This document shows, piece after piece, positions 25,804 through 34,989 of a DNA stretch of 64,000 nucleotides (within the stretch, counting starts at the first letter, position 1; each line of letters opens with the position of its first letter). This DNA is from Paenarthrobacter aurescens. GTDB taxonomy: Bacteria; Actinomycetota; Actinomycetes; Actinomycetales; Micrococcaceae. Location of the stretch: assembly GCF_025421775.1 (NCBI RefSeq), contig NZ_JAOEFX010000005.1, positions 62,001 through 126,000 on the forward strand, read 5' to 3'. The position numbers and the translations under genes were made by a program. The notes under the pieces are model-generated. The model saw only the letters and a list, made by a program, of their open reading frames with translations, was not told where the DNA came from and searched no databases.

Positions 25804-27435
25804 ATGACTGTGGCATTTCCAAAGAAGAGCCCGGGAGACATCAAGGCCGGGCAGATGGTCTCCGTGACCGTTCTGGCTGAGGGGCCGATTGGCTCCTCAG
25901 GGGGACCTCCGCTGACAGCGCAGGTTCGTATTCCGGTTGAGCGTCTAAGGCGTGGTCCCACGGGCCACCGATACGCCATCCACATCCGGAAGTGGCGGGG
26001 GACTACTGTGTCCCCGGTGACCCTGACGCGGCAGGGAGACCCTTGGCTGTTGGTCTCTGAACCCCCACCTGACGGGCTGCGCGAACTCTTGGATGACACC
26101 CGCTTCCTGGCCCAGCATGTTTACGGCGTGGCGATGAGCACATTGGACATTTTCGAATCCACCCTCGGCAGGCGCATGCCATGGAATCCGGAAGGCCGGG
26201 TGGTTCTCAAGGCGCGGGATCTGGTGACTGCTACTGACACCGGCTATGAGCGGGGAACCAACGTCATACGGTTCGGATCAGTGGACCGCATGGGTTACAA
26301 AGTCCCCACCGCCCTCTACAGGGACATCGTCGCCCACGAAGTGACACATGCCATTCTGGATGGATTCCGGCCCGCATGGGCGGACCACATGGCCACCATG
26401 GAGCAACTGGCCATGCACGAGGCGCTGGCAGACATCGTGGCCATTCTTTCGGTATTTTCTTCACGCGAAGTTGTATACCGGCAACTCGAAGCGGCCGCCG
26501 GTGGCTTTGAGGCCGGGCAGGTGGTGGATGACGCCGTCTTGATGCGTTCCCTCTTCGACTTCGCCCGCGACCTTTTTGCGCGGGGTCCCCTGCGTGAGCC
26601 GTTCGTTGGTGCTGTGCCGGAAAATTGGCAGACACTGCCGGAGCCGCACATGCGGGGTGCCGTCGTGGTAGGTGCGGTGCTCCGGGCCGTCCAGCGCCTC
26701 TGGTCGGAGAGGATCGCACGGTTCGGGGACGGCCAAAGCCTGCAACAGAAGGCTGAATCAGGATCAATCGTGGCCATCAGGGTCCTGCGGATGGTGATCC
26801 GTGGACTCTCGTACATGCCTCCAGTTGATGTTTCCTGGCGTGATCTCCTGCGCGGAATCATTGCCGCAGATCTGGACATGGTTCCTGAGGATAACCATGG
26901 ATACCGCGAGGCTCTCCAGTCAGAGTTCTCCGCCATTGGTATCCGGCGGGTGTCAATGAACAACATCAGTGGCGTGGACAACTACCAGGGTCTCCGTTAC
27001 CCGATCCGCCTTTCTGCCCTCGGCTCCGACCCGCAGGAGGTGCAGCGTTTCGTTTGGGAGAACCCCCGGCTTCTGGAAGCTGCGCGGCTTGAACGGCGCA
27101 CGCCACTGAGCTCCACTCGAGTACGCACCTCTGAGCGTGTCTCCCCGGATGGGTTCATCATTTCCGAAATAGGGGCCTCTTTTATCCAGACGGTCCGCAT
27201 GGGCAGACGGGAAGCGTACGTCCGCCTTGGGTTGAAGACACGGAGGGATTTCGTGGACATCCGCGGGGGAGGACTGCTGCGTTTCGATGCTGGTGGCCGC
27301 CTCGTGTACGCAGCCCTCAAACCTGTGATGGACAGGGAACGCCAGGCGCAACTGTTTGGTTCGGACCAGCGCCATGATGCAGAGGAGGCTGCGTCCTCCG
27401 GAGTCCGGGACAAGTTCCACGGCACCGGAGATTAG
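25804..27435 (+). CDS. Gluzincin metalloprotease (M4-like), uncharacterised
   Basis: About 543 residues from the ATG at 25804 (an in-frame TTG lies at 25780). The zinc site is HEVTH (residues about 178-182), and HEALADIVAIL (about 205-215) supplies the third-ligand Glu and following Asp, the arrangement of M4-type gluzincins. The N-terminal 90 residues look like a small beta domain; the C-terminal 130 are rich in Arg and Gly and lack a known motif. There is no signal peptide, so the enzyme is probably cytoplasmic, unlike thermolysin-type proteases. It is tail to tail with a metacaspase gene, with a gap of 29 bases. Substrate unknown. Confidence 0.8.
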   Translation: MTVAFPKKSPGDIKAGQMVSVTVLAEGPIGSSGGPPLTAQVRIPVERLRRGPTGHRYAIHIRKWRGTTVSPVTLTRQGDPWLLVSEPPPDGLRELLDDTRFLAQHVYGVAMSTLDIFESTLGRRMPWNPEGRVVLKARDLVTATDTGYERGTNVIRFGSVDRMGYKVPTALYRDIVAHEVTHAILDGFRPAWADHMATMEQLAMHEALADIVAILSVFSSREVVYRQLEAAAGGFEAGQVVDDAVLMRSLFDFARDLFARGPLREPFVGAVPENWQTLPEPHMRGAVVVGAVLRAVQRLWSERIARFGDGQSLQQKAESGSIVAIRVLRMVIRGLSYMPPVDVSWRDLLRGIIAADLDMVPEDNHGYREALQSEFSAIGIRRVSMNNISGVDNYQGLRYPIRLSALGSDPQEVQRFVWENPRLLEAARLERRTPLSSTRVRTSERVSPDGFIISEIGASFIQTVRMGRREAYVRLGLKTRRDFVDIRGGGLLRFDAGGRLVYAALKPVMDRERQAQLFGSDQRHDAEEAASSGVRDKFHGTGD

Positions 27436-27464
27436 CCGGTGACCGGATTGACGCCAGCGGAAGG

Positions 27465-28292
27465 TCAGCTGCCCCACGCGGCGTTGCGTGCCGCCGTCGA
27501 CGCTTCCAGCTGGGCGATCTGGTCGAAACCGCCGGTCTTCAGCCCCTTGCTGACGAGCTTCAGAATCTCCGCCCGCCCGGCTGTATTGTCCCCCTCCAGG
27601 GACTTCACGAAGTTGTAGGTGAAGGCGCCGTTGTATCGGCCGTCAATCAAGGCATCGGCGGCTGTCTGGTCGGAGCGGCATGCCGCCATCAGTACCGGCG
27701 TGGAGAGCTTCGCAGTTTTGACCATGTCGCGCAGGCTGCGGGTGTCCTTGGATTCGTTGGCAATTACTGCCCGGGGCGTGGGCGCCGGCAGGAAGCGTGG
27801 GCGGCGACCCGGAAGCAGGTCCAGCGACTTCAGCCCAGTCCCGCTGTGGCAGGTGTCCAGCACAACGTCCATCAACACACCCTTGGGCAGCCTGGCGAAG
27901 AGGGTTGCCAGTTCGTCGTCTGTGATGACCGTACTGAAATCCCAGGCGTCTCCGGCGTCATTGATGTCGTAGCATGCGAAGGCCTCGTCCAGGCGGTCAC
28001 TTTCATCCCCGCTGGTGTCGGGCACCTGCGTCCCGTGGCTGGAGAAGGTGAACACGATGTGGGTAGCTGTACCCGCCACCGCTGCGTCCACCAATTTGGT
28101 CAGTTCAGCCATGACCGTTTTCTTGACAGCCTTGGCATCGCGCAGCACCGTGATGGCAGAACTTTCGAAACCGTATTGTTTTTCAAGCATCCCGGCCAGG
28201 TCTTCGGCATCGTTGACGCAGCCGTTGAGCCAACTGGACTGGGGGAGGAACTTGAACTTGTTGATCCCTACACAAAGTGCTGCCTTGCTCAT
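27465..28292 (-). CDS. Metacaspase-like cysteine protease (caspase family, C14)
   Basis: 275 residues, essentially a lone caspase-fold domain. The catalytic dyad is intact: His86 in FSSHGTQ and Cys148 in DTCHSG. Asp/Glu residues of the basic-specificity pocket are present in DESDRLDEAFACYD, which predicts cleavage after Arg or Lys as in metacaspases. The sequence opens with CVGINKF and WLNGCVNDAEDL, both family hallmarks. No prodomain, signal peptide or partner domain. The start has GGACA upstream; the region ahead of it is A+T-rich. Bacterial metacaspases act in regulated proteolysis or cell death; here the only close partner is the convergent metalloprotease. Confidence 0.9.
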   Translation of the reverse strand: MSKAALCVGINKFKFLPQSSWLNGCVNDAEDLAGMLEKQYGFESSAITVLRDAKAVKKTVMAELTKLVDAAVAGTATHIVFTFSSHGTQVPDTSGDESDRLDEAFACYDINDAGDAWDFSTVITDDELATLFARLPKGVLMDVVLDTCHSGTGLKSLDLLPGRRPRFLPAPTPRAVIANESKDTRSLRDMVKTAKLSTPVLMAACRSDQTAADALIDGRYNGAFTYNFVKSLEGDNTAGRAEILKLVSKGLKTGGFDQIAQLEASTAARNAAWGS

Positions 28293-28539
28293 GTGCTTGT
28301 CCTTTGGGCGGTCTTTCAGTGAGTGGGGACTCGGAACCTACGATATTCCGGCGCGTCACCCGGAGCAATGGCCGGGAGGCTTTCGAAGAAAGCTACTGGA
28401 AAGTAAATTTTGTGTCTCAAATCACTAAAATGTAGGTTCGCGGCCTGCGAAGTCTGGTTGAATCGAGGCACTAAGAGTGTGCGCCGTCACAAATATCCCA
28501 CGGCGGCGCGCCGAATCCATCGAACAGAAGGTTCACCAG

Positions 28540-30168
28540 ATGGCACTGAACAAGAAGGCCCTGCACGGCGCTATCGCGCTGGCGGGCATTTCCGCGCTCG
28601 CCCTGACGGCATGCACGGGACCCTCCGGCGGCGGCTCATCGTCCGCACCGGCCGCTGCAGGCCCCATCGCCTACGGCACCACAGACAAGGTCACATCACT
28701 GGACCCCGCCGGATCCTATGACAACGGTTCGTTCATGGTGATGAACCAGATCTATTCCTTCCTCTTGAACTCCAAGCCCGGTGGCGCGGACCCCGTGCCC
28801 GACCTTGCGGAATCGTCGTCGTTCACGTCGCCGTCCGAGTACACGGTCAAGCTCAAATCCGGATTGAAGTGGGCCAATGGCCACACGTTGGATTCCAAGG
28901 ACGTCAAGTTCTCGTTTGACCGCCAGGTGGCGATCAATGACCCCGCTGGTCCGGCGTCGTTGCTGACCAATATCGAGAGCGTCACTGCGCCCGATGCCAC
29001 CACCGTTGTGTTCAAGCTCAAGAACGCCAACGACCAAACGTTCAGCCAGATCCTCAGCAGCCCTGCCGCGCCGATCGTCGACGACGAAGTCTTCCCGGCG
29101 GACAAAGTGCTTTCTGACGACGAGATCATCAAGGCCAACGCGTTCCACGGCCAGTACACCATTGACAGCTACAAGAAGAATGAGCTCGTCAGCTTCAAGG
29201 CGTTCGCGGATTACCAAGGCGTTCTGGGTAAGCCGGCAAACGATGCAGCCACCATCAAGTACTACGCCAGCCCCACCAACCTGAAGCTGGAAATCCAGCA
29301 GGGAGCCATTGACGTTGCCTTCCGCAGCCTGAGCGCGACAGACATCGACGATCTCCGCAAGGACTCCAAGGTCAAGGTACTCACAGGGCCGGGTGGCGAA
29401 ATCCGCTACATCACGTTCAACTTCGACACCATGCCGTACGGAACCAAGGCTGCGGGCGCGGACCCGGCCAAGGCGCTGGCCGTTCGCCAGGCCGTGGCCA
29501 ACCTTGTTGACCGGCAGGCAATCGCCGACCAGGTTTACAAGGGCACGTACCTGCCGTTGTACTCCAACGTCCCGAGTGGATTCCTCGGTGCCAACGAGTC
29601 GTTCAAGGACGCTTATGGTGATGCCGGCAAGCCGAGCCTGGACAAGGCCAAGAAAGTCCTGGCCGACGCCGGGATCACCGAACCCGTGGCCCTGAACCTC
29701 CAGTACAACCCGGACCACTACGGCGGATCCTCGGGTGACGAGTACGCCATGGTCAAGGAGCAGTTGGAGAAGTCCGGCCTCTTCACAGTGAACCTGCAGT
29801 CCACGGAGTGGGTCACCTACAGCAAGGCCAGCCGTGCAGATGAATACCCGTTGTTCCAGTTTGGCTGGTTCCCGGACTTCAGCGATGCCGATAACTACCT
29901 GACTCCGTTCTTCCCGGAGGGTGGGTTCCTGAAGAACCACTACAACAACGCCACGGTGAACGAACTGATCAGCAAGCAGCTCACCGATGCGGACAAGACC
30001 AGCCGCGAGTCGGCCATCAAGGATGTCCAGAATGCGCTCGCCAAGGACATTTCCACGCTGCCCCTGCTCCAGGGTGCACAGGTGGCTGTGGTCGGAAGTG
30101 GCGTGAACGGCGTCGACAAGACACTGGATCCGTCCTTCAAGTTCCGCCTGGGAGTCATTTCCAAGTAA
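28540..30168 (+). CDS. ABC transporter peptide-type substrate-binding lipoprotein
   Basis: 542 residues from the ATG at 28540 (AGAAGG upstream). The signal peptide ends in LTAC (Cys25), so it is lipid-anchored. The mature protein is an SBP_bac_5 (DppA/OppA) fold: SLDPAGSYDNGSF, the LKSGLKWANGHTLDSKDV signature and the PLFQFGWFPDFSDADNYL region. It captures peptides or similar small ligands for the permeases that follow. The ligand cannot be predicted. A hairpin (30192-30220) sits after its stop, consistent with the usual excess of binding protein over permease. Confidence 0.93.
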   Translation: MALNKKALHGAIALAGISALALTACTGPSGGGSSSAPAAAGPIAYGTTDKVTSLDPAGSYDNGSFMVMNQIYSFLLNSKPGGADPVPDLAESSSFTSPSEYTVKLKSGLKWANGHTLDSKDVKFSFDRQVAINDPAGPASLLTNIESVTAPDATTVVFKLKNANDQTFSQILSSPAAPIVDDEVFPADKVLSDDEIIKANAFHGQYTIDSYKKNELVSFKAFADYQGVLGKPANDAATIKYYASPTNLKLEIQQGAIDVAFRSLSATDIDDLRKDSKVKVLTGPGGEIRYITFNFDTMPYGTKAAGADPAKALAVRQAVANLVDRQAIADQVYKGTYLPLYSNVPSGFLGANESFKDAYGDAGKPSLDKAKKVLADAGITEPVALNLQYNPDHYGGSSGDEYAMVKEQLEKSGLFTVNLQSTEWVTYSKASRADEYPLFQFGWFPDFSDADNYLTPFFPEGGFLKNHYNNATVNELISKQLTDADKTSRESAIKDVQNALAKDISTLPLLQGAQVAVVGSGVNGVDKTLDPSFKFRLGVISK

Positions 30169-30191
30169 CCGCACCACTGTGACCAGAAGGC

Positions 30192-30225
30192 AGGCGGGAC
30201 ACTGATCCGGTGTCCCGCCTCCTTT
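30192..30225 (+). terminator. Intercistronic hairpin between binding protein and permease genes
   Basis: A perfect 11-base-pair stem (30192-30202 with 30210-30220), seven-base loop, then CCTTTG. Likely a partial terminator or 3'-end stabiliser that lowers permease expression relative to the binding protein. Confidence 0.7.
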
Positions 30226-30296
30226 GCTGACCACCACCTTGGCCGGCACGCATGAGCCAATCCCGCGCAATCCACGGGCAGGAAATACAGGTAATA

Positions 30297-31388
30297 ATGA
30301 CAACACTTATTGAGGTACCCGAGGCCGAGCCCGGGATCGTTGCTCCGAAGAGCAAGTCCAAAGCCGGGGGAGGGCTCGGCAGATATATCGTGATCCGGTT
30401 CTTCCTGATCATCCCCACCGTCTTCATCCTGGTGACACTGGTGTTCTTCCTGATGAGGGTCATTGGAGATCCCATCACGGCATCACAAGGCGGCCGGCTT
30501 CCTCCGGATGTCCTGGCCCAACGCATCCACGACGCCGGCTACGACCGCCCCATTCTGATCCAGTACTTCGAGTATCTTGGCCAGCTCATCACCGGCAACT
30601 TTGGCACCACGATCACCGACCGGCGACCAGTGGTTGAAGTTCTGACCACCTTTGGCGCCGCAACCCTTGAGCTGTCCATCAACGCCCTCATCGTGGCGCT
30701 CGCAGTCGGAATTCCCTTCGGGCTCATCGCGGCCCAGCACCGGGACAGGACCCCGGACGCATTCCTGAGGTTCTTCGCGATCCTCTGCTACGCCACTCCG
30801 GTGTTCTTCTCGGGCCTGCTTCTCAAGCTCACCTTTTCCGTATGGCTCGGATGGTTCCCCGTCGCGGGCCGGGCCTCCACCCGGACTGAACTGGCCATGA
30901 GCAGTCTTGAAGCCCCGTCCGGTATCTATTGGCTGGACGCGATCCGCAGCGGTAACTTCGCAGCACTCGGCGACATCGTTTCCCATGCGGTACTCCCGGC
31001 CATAGCCCTCGGCCTGCTGACCGCCGGTGTCTTCCTCCGCCTTGTGCGCACCAACGTTATAGGCACCCTGGGCAAGGACTACATCGAGGCGGGACGTTCC
31101 AGAGGCGTCAGTGAGTTCCGCTTGGTGACCAAGCACGCATACAAACCGGCGCTGATCCCCATCATCACGGTCATGGGTTTGCAGATTGCCTTGATGCTGG
31201 GCGGTGCCATCCTCACCGAAACCACGTTCGAATGGAAGGGGCTGGGGTACCAGTTGGTGCAGTATCTGAATGCCCGTGACTTCGTGGCCGTCCAGGGAAT
31301 CGTTGTCCTTCTGGCCATCATCGTCGCCGTTACCAACTTCGTCGTGGACATTATTGCCGCGCTCATCGACCCCCGAGTGAGGTACTGA
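30297..31388 (+). CDS. ABC transporter permease, DppB family
   Basis: About 363 residues. I prefer the ATG at 30297, with CAGGTAA just ahead, to one at 30252. Six membrane helices; N-terminal helix IIPTVFILVTLVFFLMRVIGD; the loop that docks with the ATPase is EAGRSRGVSEFRLVTKHAYKPALIP. Pairs with the DppC-type permease that starts two bases after its stop. Confidence 0.92.
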   Translation: MTTLIEVPEAEPGIVAPKSKSKAGGGLGRYIVIRFFLIIPTVFILVTLVFFLMRVIGDPITASQGGRLPPDVLAQRIHDAGYDRPILIQYFEYLGQLITGNFGTTITDRRPVVEVLTTFGAATLELSINALIVALAVGIPFGLIAAQHRDRTPDAFLRFFAILCYATPVFFSGLLLKLTFSVWLGWFPVAGRASTRTELAMSSLEAPSGIYWLDAIRSGNFAALGDIVSHAVLPAIALGLLTAGVFLRLVRTNVIGTLGKDYIEAGRSRGVSEFRLVTKHAYKPALIPIITVMGLQIALMLGGAILTETTFEWKGLGYQLVQYLNARDFVAVQGIVVLLAIIVAVTNFVVDIIAALIDPRVRY

Positions 31389-31390
31389 CC

Positions 31391-32404
31391 ATGAGCACTC
31401 CAGCGCTGACCGCACCCAGGCAGCCATTGTTCTCCAGGCTTCCTGTCATTTCACACCTCAAGAAGAGTGTTGGCCTCCAACGCGGCATGCTCATCGTGGG
31501 GGTAGTCCTCAGCGGGCTGTTTATCCTCACCAGCATCTTCGCACCACTTCTGGCGCCCTACGGCTACTCCCAACTCAGTGATGCTTCGGGCTCGTTCCCC
31601 ACGCAGCAGGCCCCGAGCGGCCAGCACTTGCTCGGGACTACCGTTGGCGGTTACGACGTCCTGTCGCGGGTCATCTGGGGATCCCAGACGGCCGTGACGG
31701 TCATCATCGTCTCGGTTGCCATGTCCCTGTTCCTTGGCGTGGCCCTTGGCCTGCTCAGTGGCTATTTCGGAGGCTGGTTGGACCGGATCCTGGTGGTGGT
31801 GGCAGACGCCATCTACGCCTTCCCAACCCTGCTCCTGGCGATCGTCATCTCCATCGTGATCAGCCGGGGACAGTCCAGCTTCTGGGGCGGCATCTTCTCG
31901 TGCGCCTTCTCCATTACGGTGGTCTTCGTCCCGCAATACTTCCGGGTGATACGTGCCGAGACCATCCGGCTCAAGGCTGAACCGTTTGTTGAATCGGCCA
32001 AAGTACTCGGAGCCTCGAGCATTCGCATCATTGGCCGGCACATCTTCAAGAACGCCACCCGGACGCTGCCGCTGATGTTCACCCTCAACGCATCCGAGGC
32101 GATTCTGACGCTGGCCGGCCTCGGCTTCCTTGGCTTTGGCATCGAACCCACATCTGCCGCTGAATGGGGATTCGACCTCAACAAAGCACTGGCTGATACC
32201 TCGTCAGGTATCTGGTGGACCGGTGTCTTCCCGGGTATCGCTATCGTGCTCACCGTTCTGGGACTGACCTTGGTGGGTGAAAGCATCAACGACCTCAACG
32301 ACCCCCGGATCCGTGGACGCAAACGCGCGGGCGGAACACCAGCCCCAGGGACTCCGGCAGCACCAACAACGCCGTCTACCCCGGCAGAGGCAGGTAAGCC
32401 ATGA
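31391..32404 (+). CDS. ABC transporter permease, DppC family
   Basis: 337 residues. Typical OppC/DppC: a short cytoplasmic N-terminus, first helix MLIVGVVLSGLFILTSIFAPLL, HLLGTTVGGYDVLSRVIWG after it, and the ATPase-docking EAA loop FVESAKVLGASSIRIIGRHI. The final 30 residues are Pro/Ala/Thr-rich and of low complexity. The stop overlaps the ATPase gene start (ATGA), so the two are co-translated. Confidence 0.94.
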   Translation: MSTPALTAPRQPLFSRLPVISHLKKSVGLQRGMLIVGVVLSGLFILTSIFAPLLAPYGYSQLSDASGSFPTQQAPSGQHLLGTTVGGYDVLSRVIWGSQTAVTVIIVSVAMSLFLGVALGLLSGYFGGWLDRILVVVADAIYAFPTLLLAIVISIVISRGQSSFWGGIFSCAFSITVVFVPQYFRVIRAETIRLKAEPFVESAKVLGASSIRIIGRHIFKNATRTLPLMFTLNASEAILTLAGLGFLGFGIEPTSAAEWGFDLNKALADTSSGIWWTGVFPGIAIVLTVLGLTLVGESINDLNDPRIRGRKRAGGTPAPGTPAAPTTPSTPAEAGKP

Positions 32405-34107
32405 CCAGCAATCTTGGAAATCTTTCAGACCAGGCCGCCAGTGGTCAGCCTGTCCTCACCATCGACCGTCTCCAGGTCACATTCGCCACCGACGGCGGGG
32501 ACGTTCACGCAGTTAAGGACGTCAGCCTGGAGGTGAAGGCCGGAGAAGTAGTTGCGATTGTGGGGGAGTCGGGATCCGGCAAGACCGTGACCGCCAAGAC
32601 CATCCTGGGATTGCTCCCGGAAACGGCCATCAGTTCCGGCGCGGTGGTGATCAACGGCAACGACGTGATCAGCGTCAGCAAATCCACGCTGCGCAAGATC
32701 CGTGGCCGGGATGTGGCCATGGTGTTCCAGGAGCCTTCCACGGCCCTGAACCCGGTCTTCACGGTCGGCTGGCAAATTGCCGAAGGCATCCGCGCGCACG
32801 CAACGGATGGCAAACGCATCTCCGCCAAAGAGGCCAAGCAACGGGCCACGGAGGCGCTGCGCAAAGTGGGTATCCCGGACCCTGAAACCCGGGTCAACTA
32901 CTACCCCCACCAATTCTCCGGCGGCCAGAAACAACGCGTAGTCATCGCTGCGGCGCTCGCACTCAATCCGGGGTTGATCGTGGCTGACGAGCCGACCACC
33001 GCGTTGGATGTCACGGTCCAGGCAGAGATCCTCCAACTCCTGCGTGATTTGAGGGACAACTATGGGACCTCGATTGTGCTGATCACGCACAACATGGGTG
33101 TAGTTGCCGATCTCGCGGACCGGGTGGTGGTGATGTACCAGGGTGACGTGGTGGAGGAGGCTCCGTCCAGGGTCCTGTTTGCGGAACCTCAACAGGACTA
33201 CACCAAAAAGCTCCTGGCAGCAGTGCCGCATCTGGGCCGCCATTCGGCCTCGGAAGGCGCCCGGGGGCGCCTCCACCAGGACGGCGGAATCCTGGTGGAG
33301 GCAAAGAATCTCACCATCGAATACCCTGGACGGTTCGGCAGGCACGGGTTCAAAGCCGTGGATGACGTCAGCTTTACTGTTTCGGAAAACGAGGTATTTG
33401 GCCTGGTGGGCGAGTCCGGCTCGGGAAAGTCCACCATCGGACGTGCCATCGCGGGGCTGACCCGGACAACAGGTGGCAGCTTGAAGGTTCTGGGCTACGA
33501 GATGCTGGACTTCAAGGAGCGTACGTTCCGTCCGCTCCGCAAAGAGATCGGATTCGTGTTCCAGGACCCGGCCGCCTCGTTCAATCCGCATCTCACCATC
33601 GGTGAGTGCGTTGCAGAGCCGTTGATGATCCACACCAAACCGAGCGCGGCTGAGGCGAGGAAAAAGGTAGGTGAGCTGCTCGAGTCAGTCCAGCTGCCGG
33701 CGTCGTACGCGCAACGCTACCCGCACGAGCTGTCCGGCGGGCAGCGGCAGCGCGCCTCGCTGGCAAGGTCGCTGGCGCTTAACCCGCGCCTACTGATCGC
33801 CGACGAACCCACGTCCGCCTTGGACGTTTCCGTTCAGGCGAAGGTCCTGGACCTTTTCAAGGACATCCAGGAGCAGTTCGGTTTTGCGGCGCTGTTCATC
33901 AGCCACGACCTTGCCGTGGTGGACATGTTGTCCCACTGGGTGGGGGTTCTCTACAAGGGCCGGCTGGTGGAGCAGGGGATCGGGAACCATGTGATGGGCT
34001 CGCCGCAGCACGACTACACCAAGCGGCTCATTGCGTCCCTGCCGGTACCGGACCCTGACGAACAGGCACGACGGCGGGAAGCGCACCGCGCGTTGCTGGG
34101 CGGCTAG
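32401..34107 (+). CDS. ABC transporter ATP-binding protein, fused DppD-DppF type
   Basis: 568 residues with two complete ATPase domains. Domain 1: Walker A GESGSGKT, signature FSGGQKQR, Walker B LIVADEPTTALD. Domain 2: Walker A GESGSGKS, signature LSGGQRQR, Walker B LIADEPTSALD. Both carry the peptide-type C-terminal extension. The fusion replaces separate DppD and DppF proteins and would drive the two permeases upstream. The linker (about residues 285-300) is encoded by DNA with a 13-base-pair inverted repeat. Confidence 0.95.
   Translation: MTSNLGNLSDQAASGQPVLTIDRLQVTFATDGGDVHAVKDVSLEVKAGEVVAIVGESGSGKTVTAKTILGLLPETAISSGAVVINGNDVISVSKSTLRKIRGRDVAMVFQEPSTALNPVFTVGWQIAEGIRAHATDGKRISAKEAKQRATEALRKVGIPDPETRVNYYPHQFSGGQKQRVVIAAALALNPGLIVADEPTTALDVTVQAEILQLLRDLRDNYGTSIVLITHNMGVVADLADRVVVMYQGDVVEEAPSRVLFAEPQQDYTKKLLAAVPHLGRHSASEGARGRLHQDGGILVEAKNLTIEYPGRFGRHGFKAVDDVSFTVSENEVFGLVGESGSGKSTIGRAIAGLTRTTGGSLKVLGYEMLDFKERTFRPLRKEIGFVFQDPAASFNPHLTIGECVAEPLMIHTKPSAAEARKKVGELLESVQLPASYAQRYPHELSGGQRQRASLARSLALNPRLLIADEPTSALDVSVQAKVLDLFKDIQEQFGFAALFISHDLAVVDMLSHWVGVLYKGRLVEQGIGNHVMGSPQHDYTKRLIASLPVPDPDEQARRREAHRALLGG
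33269..33302. repeat. Inverted repeat in the linker of the fused ATPase gene
   Basis: Perfect 13-base arms (33269-33281 with 33290-33302) and an eight-base loop, inside the coding sequence exactly between the two ATPase domains. A 13-base perfect match so close is unlikely by chance even at high GC. Confidence 0.6.
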
Positions 34108-34125
34108 ACCCGTCCCTGGGAAGTG

Positions 34126-34163
34126 AAAGGCACGCCCCCTCATGGCGGGGGCGTGCCTTTTCC
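34126..34163. terminator. Terminator after the peptide transporter operon
   Basis: Perfect 14-base-pair stem (34126-34139 with 34147-34160) and a seven-base loop, preceded by GTGAAA and followed by TTTTCC. The adjacent oxidoreductase gene is convergent, so it may serve both strands. Confidence 0.85.
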
Positions 34164-34183
34164 ATGCCAAAGAGGCTGCGGCG

Positions 34184-34840
34184 CTATTCGGAGACTATGC
34201 CGATGTTGAACATCTTTCCCTGCGGCTGCTGCATGAAGAGACGAAGCCAGAGCGGCAGCCACATCTCCATTCCGCGGGCGGCATCGAGGGCGCCCAAGTC
34301 CCTGATGTGCTCCGGTGCCCAGCCGAATTCCTGCAACAACGCGGACACAGCGGACTTGGATTCCTGATCATTGCCCGCCATGAAAATGTCATGAGGCCCT
34401 GGGAGCCGGGCGGGGTCCACCATGACCGGTGCGCTGACAGTGTTCAAAGACTTGACCACGCGAACTTCCGTGAATGTCCGTTGAATGGTTTCGGCGATGC
34501 TGTCCGTATTGCACACAGCCAGCGATGGAGGAAAACCACTGGAGGAGTCCAAGGCATTGGAGACGTCCAACAGGATCTTGCCGTTGAGGTTGGCTTCGCC
34601 TGCTTCGGCGAGGGCAGCAAGGCTCACAGTGCCCGGCGTGGCGTTGACAATCAGCTCGGCATGGCCTGCCGCCTCCGCAAAAGAACCGGCATGGGCCTGT
34701 GGCCCGGCCTGGGCAGCCCACTCCTCGCCCTTTGGATTGCCCGACTCACGGGACCCCATGGTGACGTCATGGCCCAACGACACCAGCTTTCCCGCGAGGG
34801 CGTGCCCCACCATGCCAGTGCCCAGAACAGCGATTTTCAT
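34184..34840 (-). CDS. NADPH:F420 oxidoreductase-like protein (NAD(P)-binding)
   Basis: 218 residues. The N-terminal Rossmann motif GTGMVGHALAGKLVSLGHDVTMGSR belongs to the NADP-oxidoreductase, coenzyme F420-dependent family (also called NAD(P)-binding, YMR226/Fno-like). NATPGTVSLAALAEAG and VVKSLNT follow. These proteins may reduce F420 with NADPH or act on other substrates; the sequence does not settle which. A single-gene unit on the minus strand, divergent from chorismate mutase. Confidence 0.8.
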   Translation of the reverse strand: MKIAVLGTGMVGHALAGKLVSLGHDVTMGSRESGNPKGEEWAAQAGPQAHAGSFAEAAGHAELIVNATPGTVSLAALAEAGEANLNGKILLDVSNALDSSSGFPPSLAVCNTDSIAETIQRTFTEVRVVKSLNTVSAPVMVDPARLPGPHDIFMAGNDQESKSAVSALLQEFGWAPEHIRDLGALDAARGMEMWLPLWLRLFMQQPQGKMFNIGIVSE

Positions 34841-34976
34841 GGATTCTCCTTTGCCGAACCAGCAGTGATGGTGCCATTCTGCTCCGATACCGACGCAGGG
34901 GATACTGCTGGTGCCCCATTGCCTGCCACCCTCTGGTGAGCCGAGGTAACACCCGCGTCGGTACGGTCCAGCACCA

Positions 34977-34982
34977 TAGACT
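34977..34982 (+). promoter_or_regulatory. -10 box for a leaderless chorismate mutase transcript
   Basis: TAGACT lies seven bases before the ATG at 34990. There is no ribosome-binding site ahead of this ATG. Spacing predicts a transcript starting at the A of the ATG. Confidence 0.45.
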
Positions 34983-34989
34983 GGGATGC

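Noticed and set aside
28696..30306. A 536-codon minus-strand open frame opposite the substrate-binding protein
   Set aside because: No conserved motifs, and the plus-strand lipoprotein with its signal peptide explains the region.
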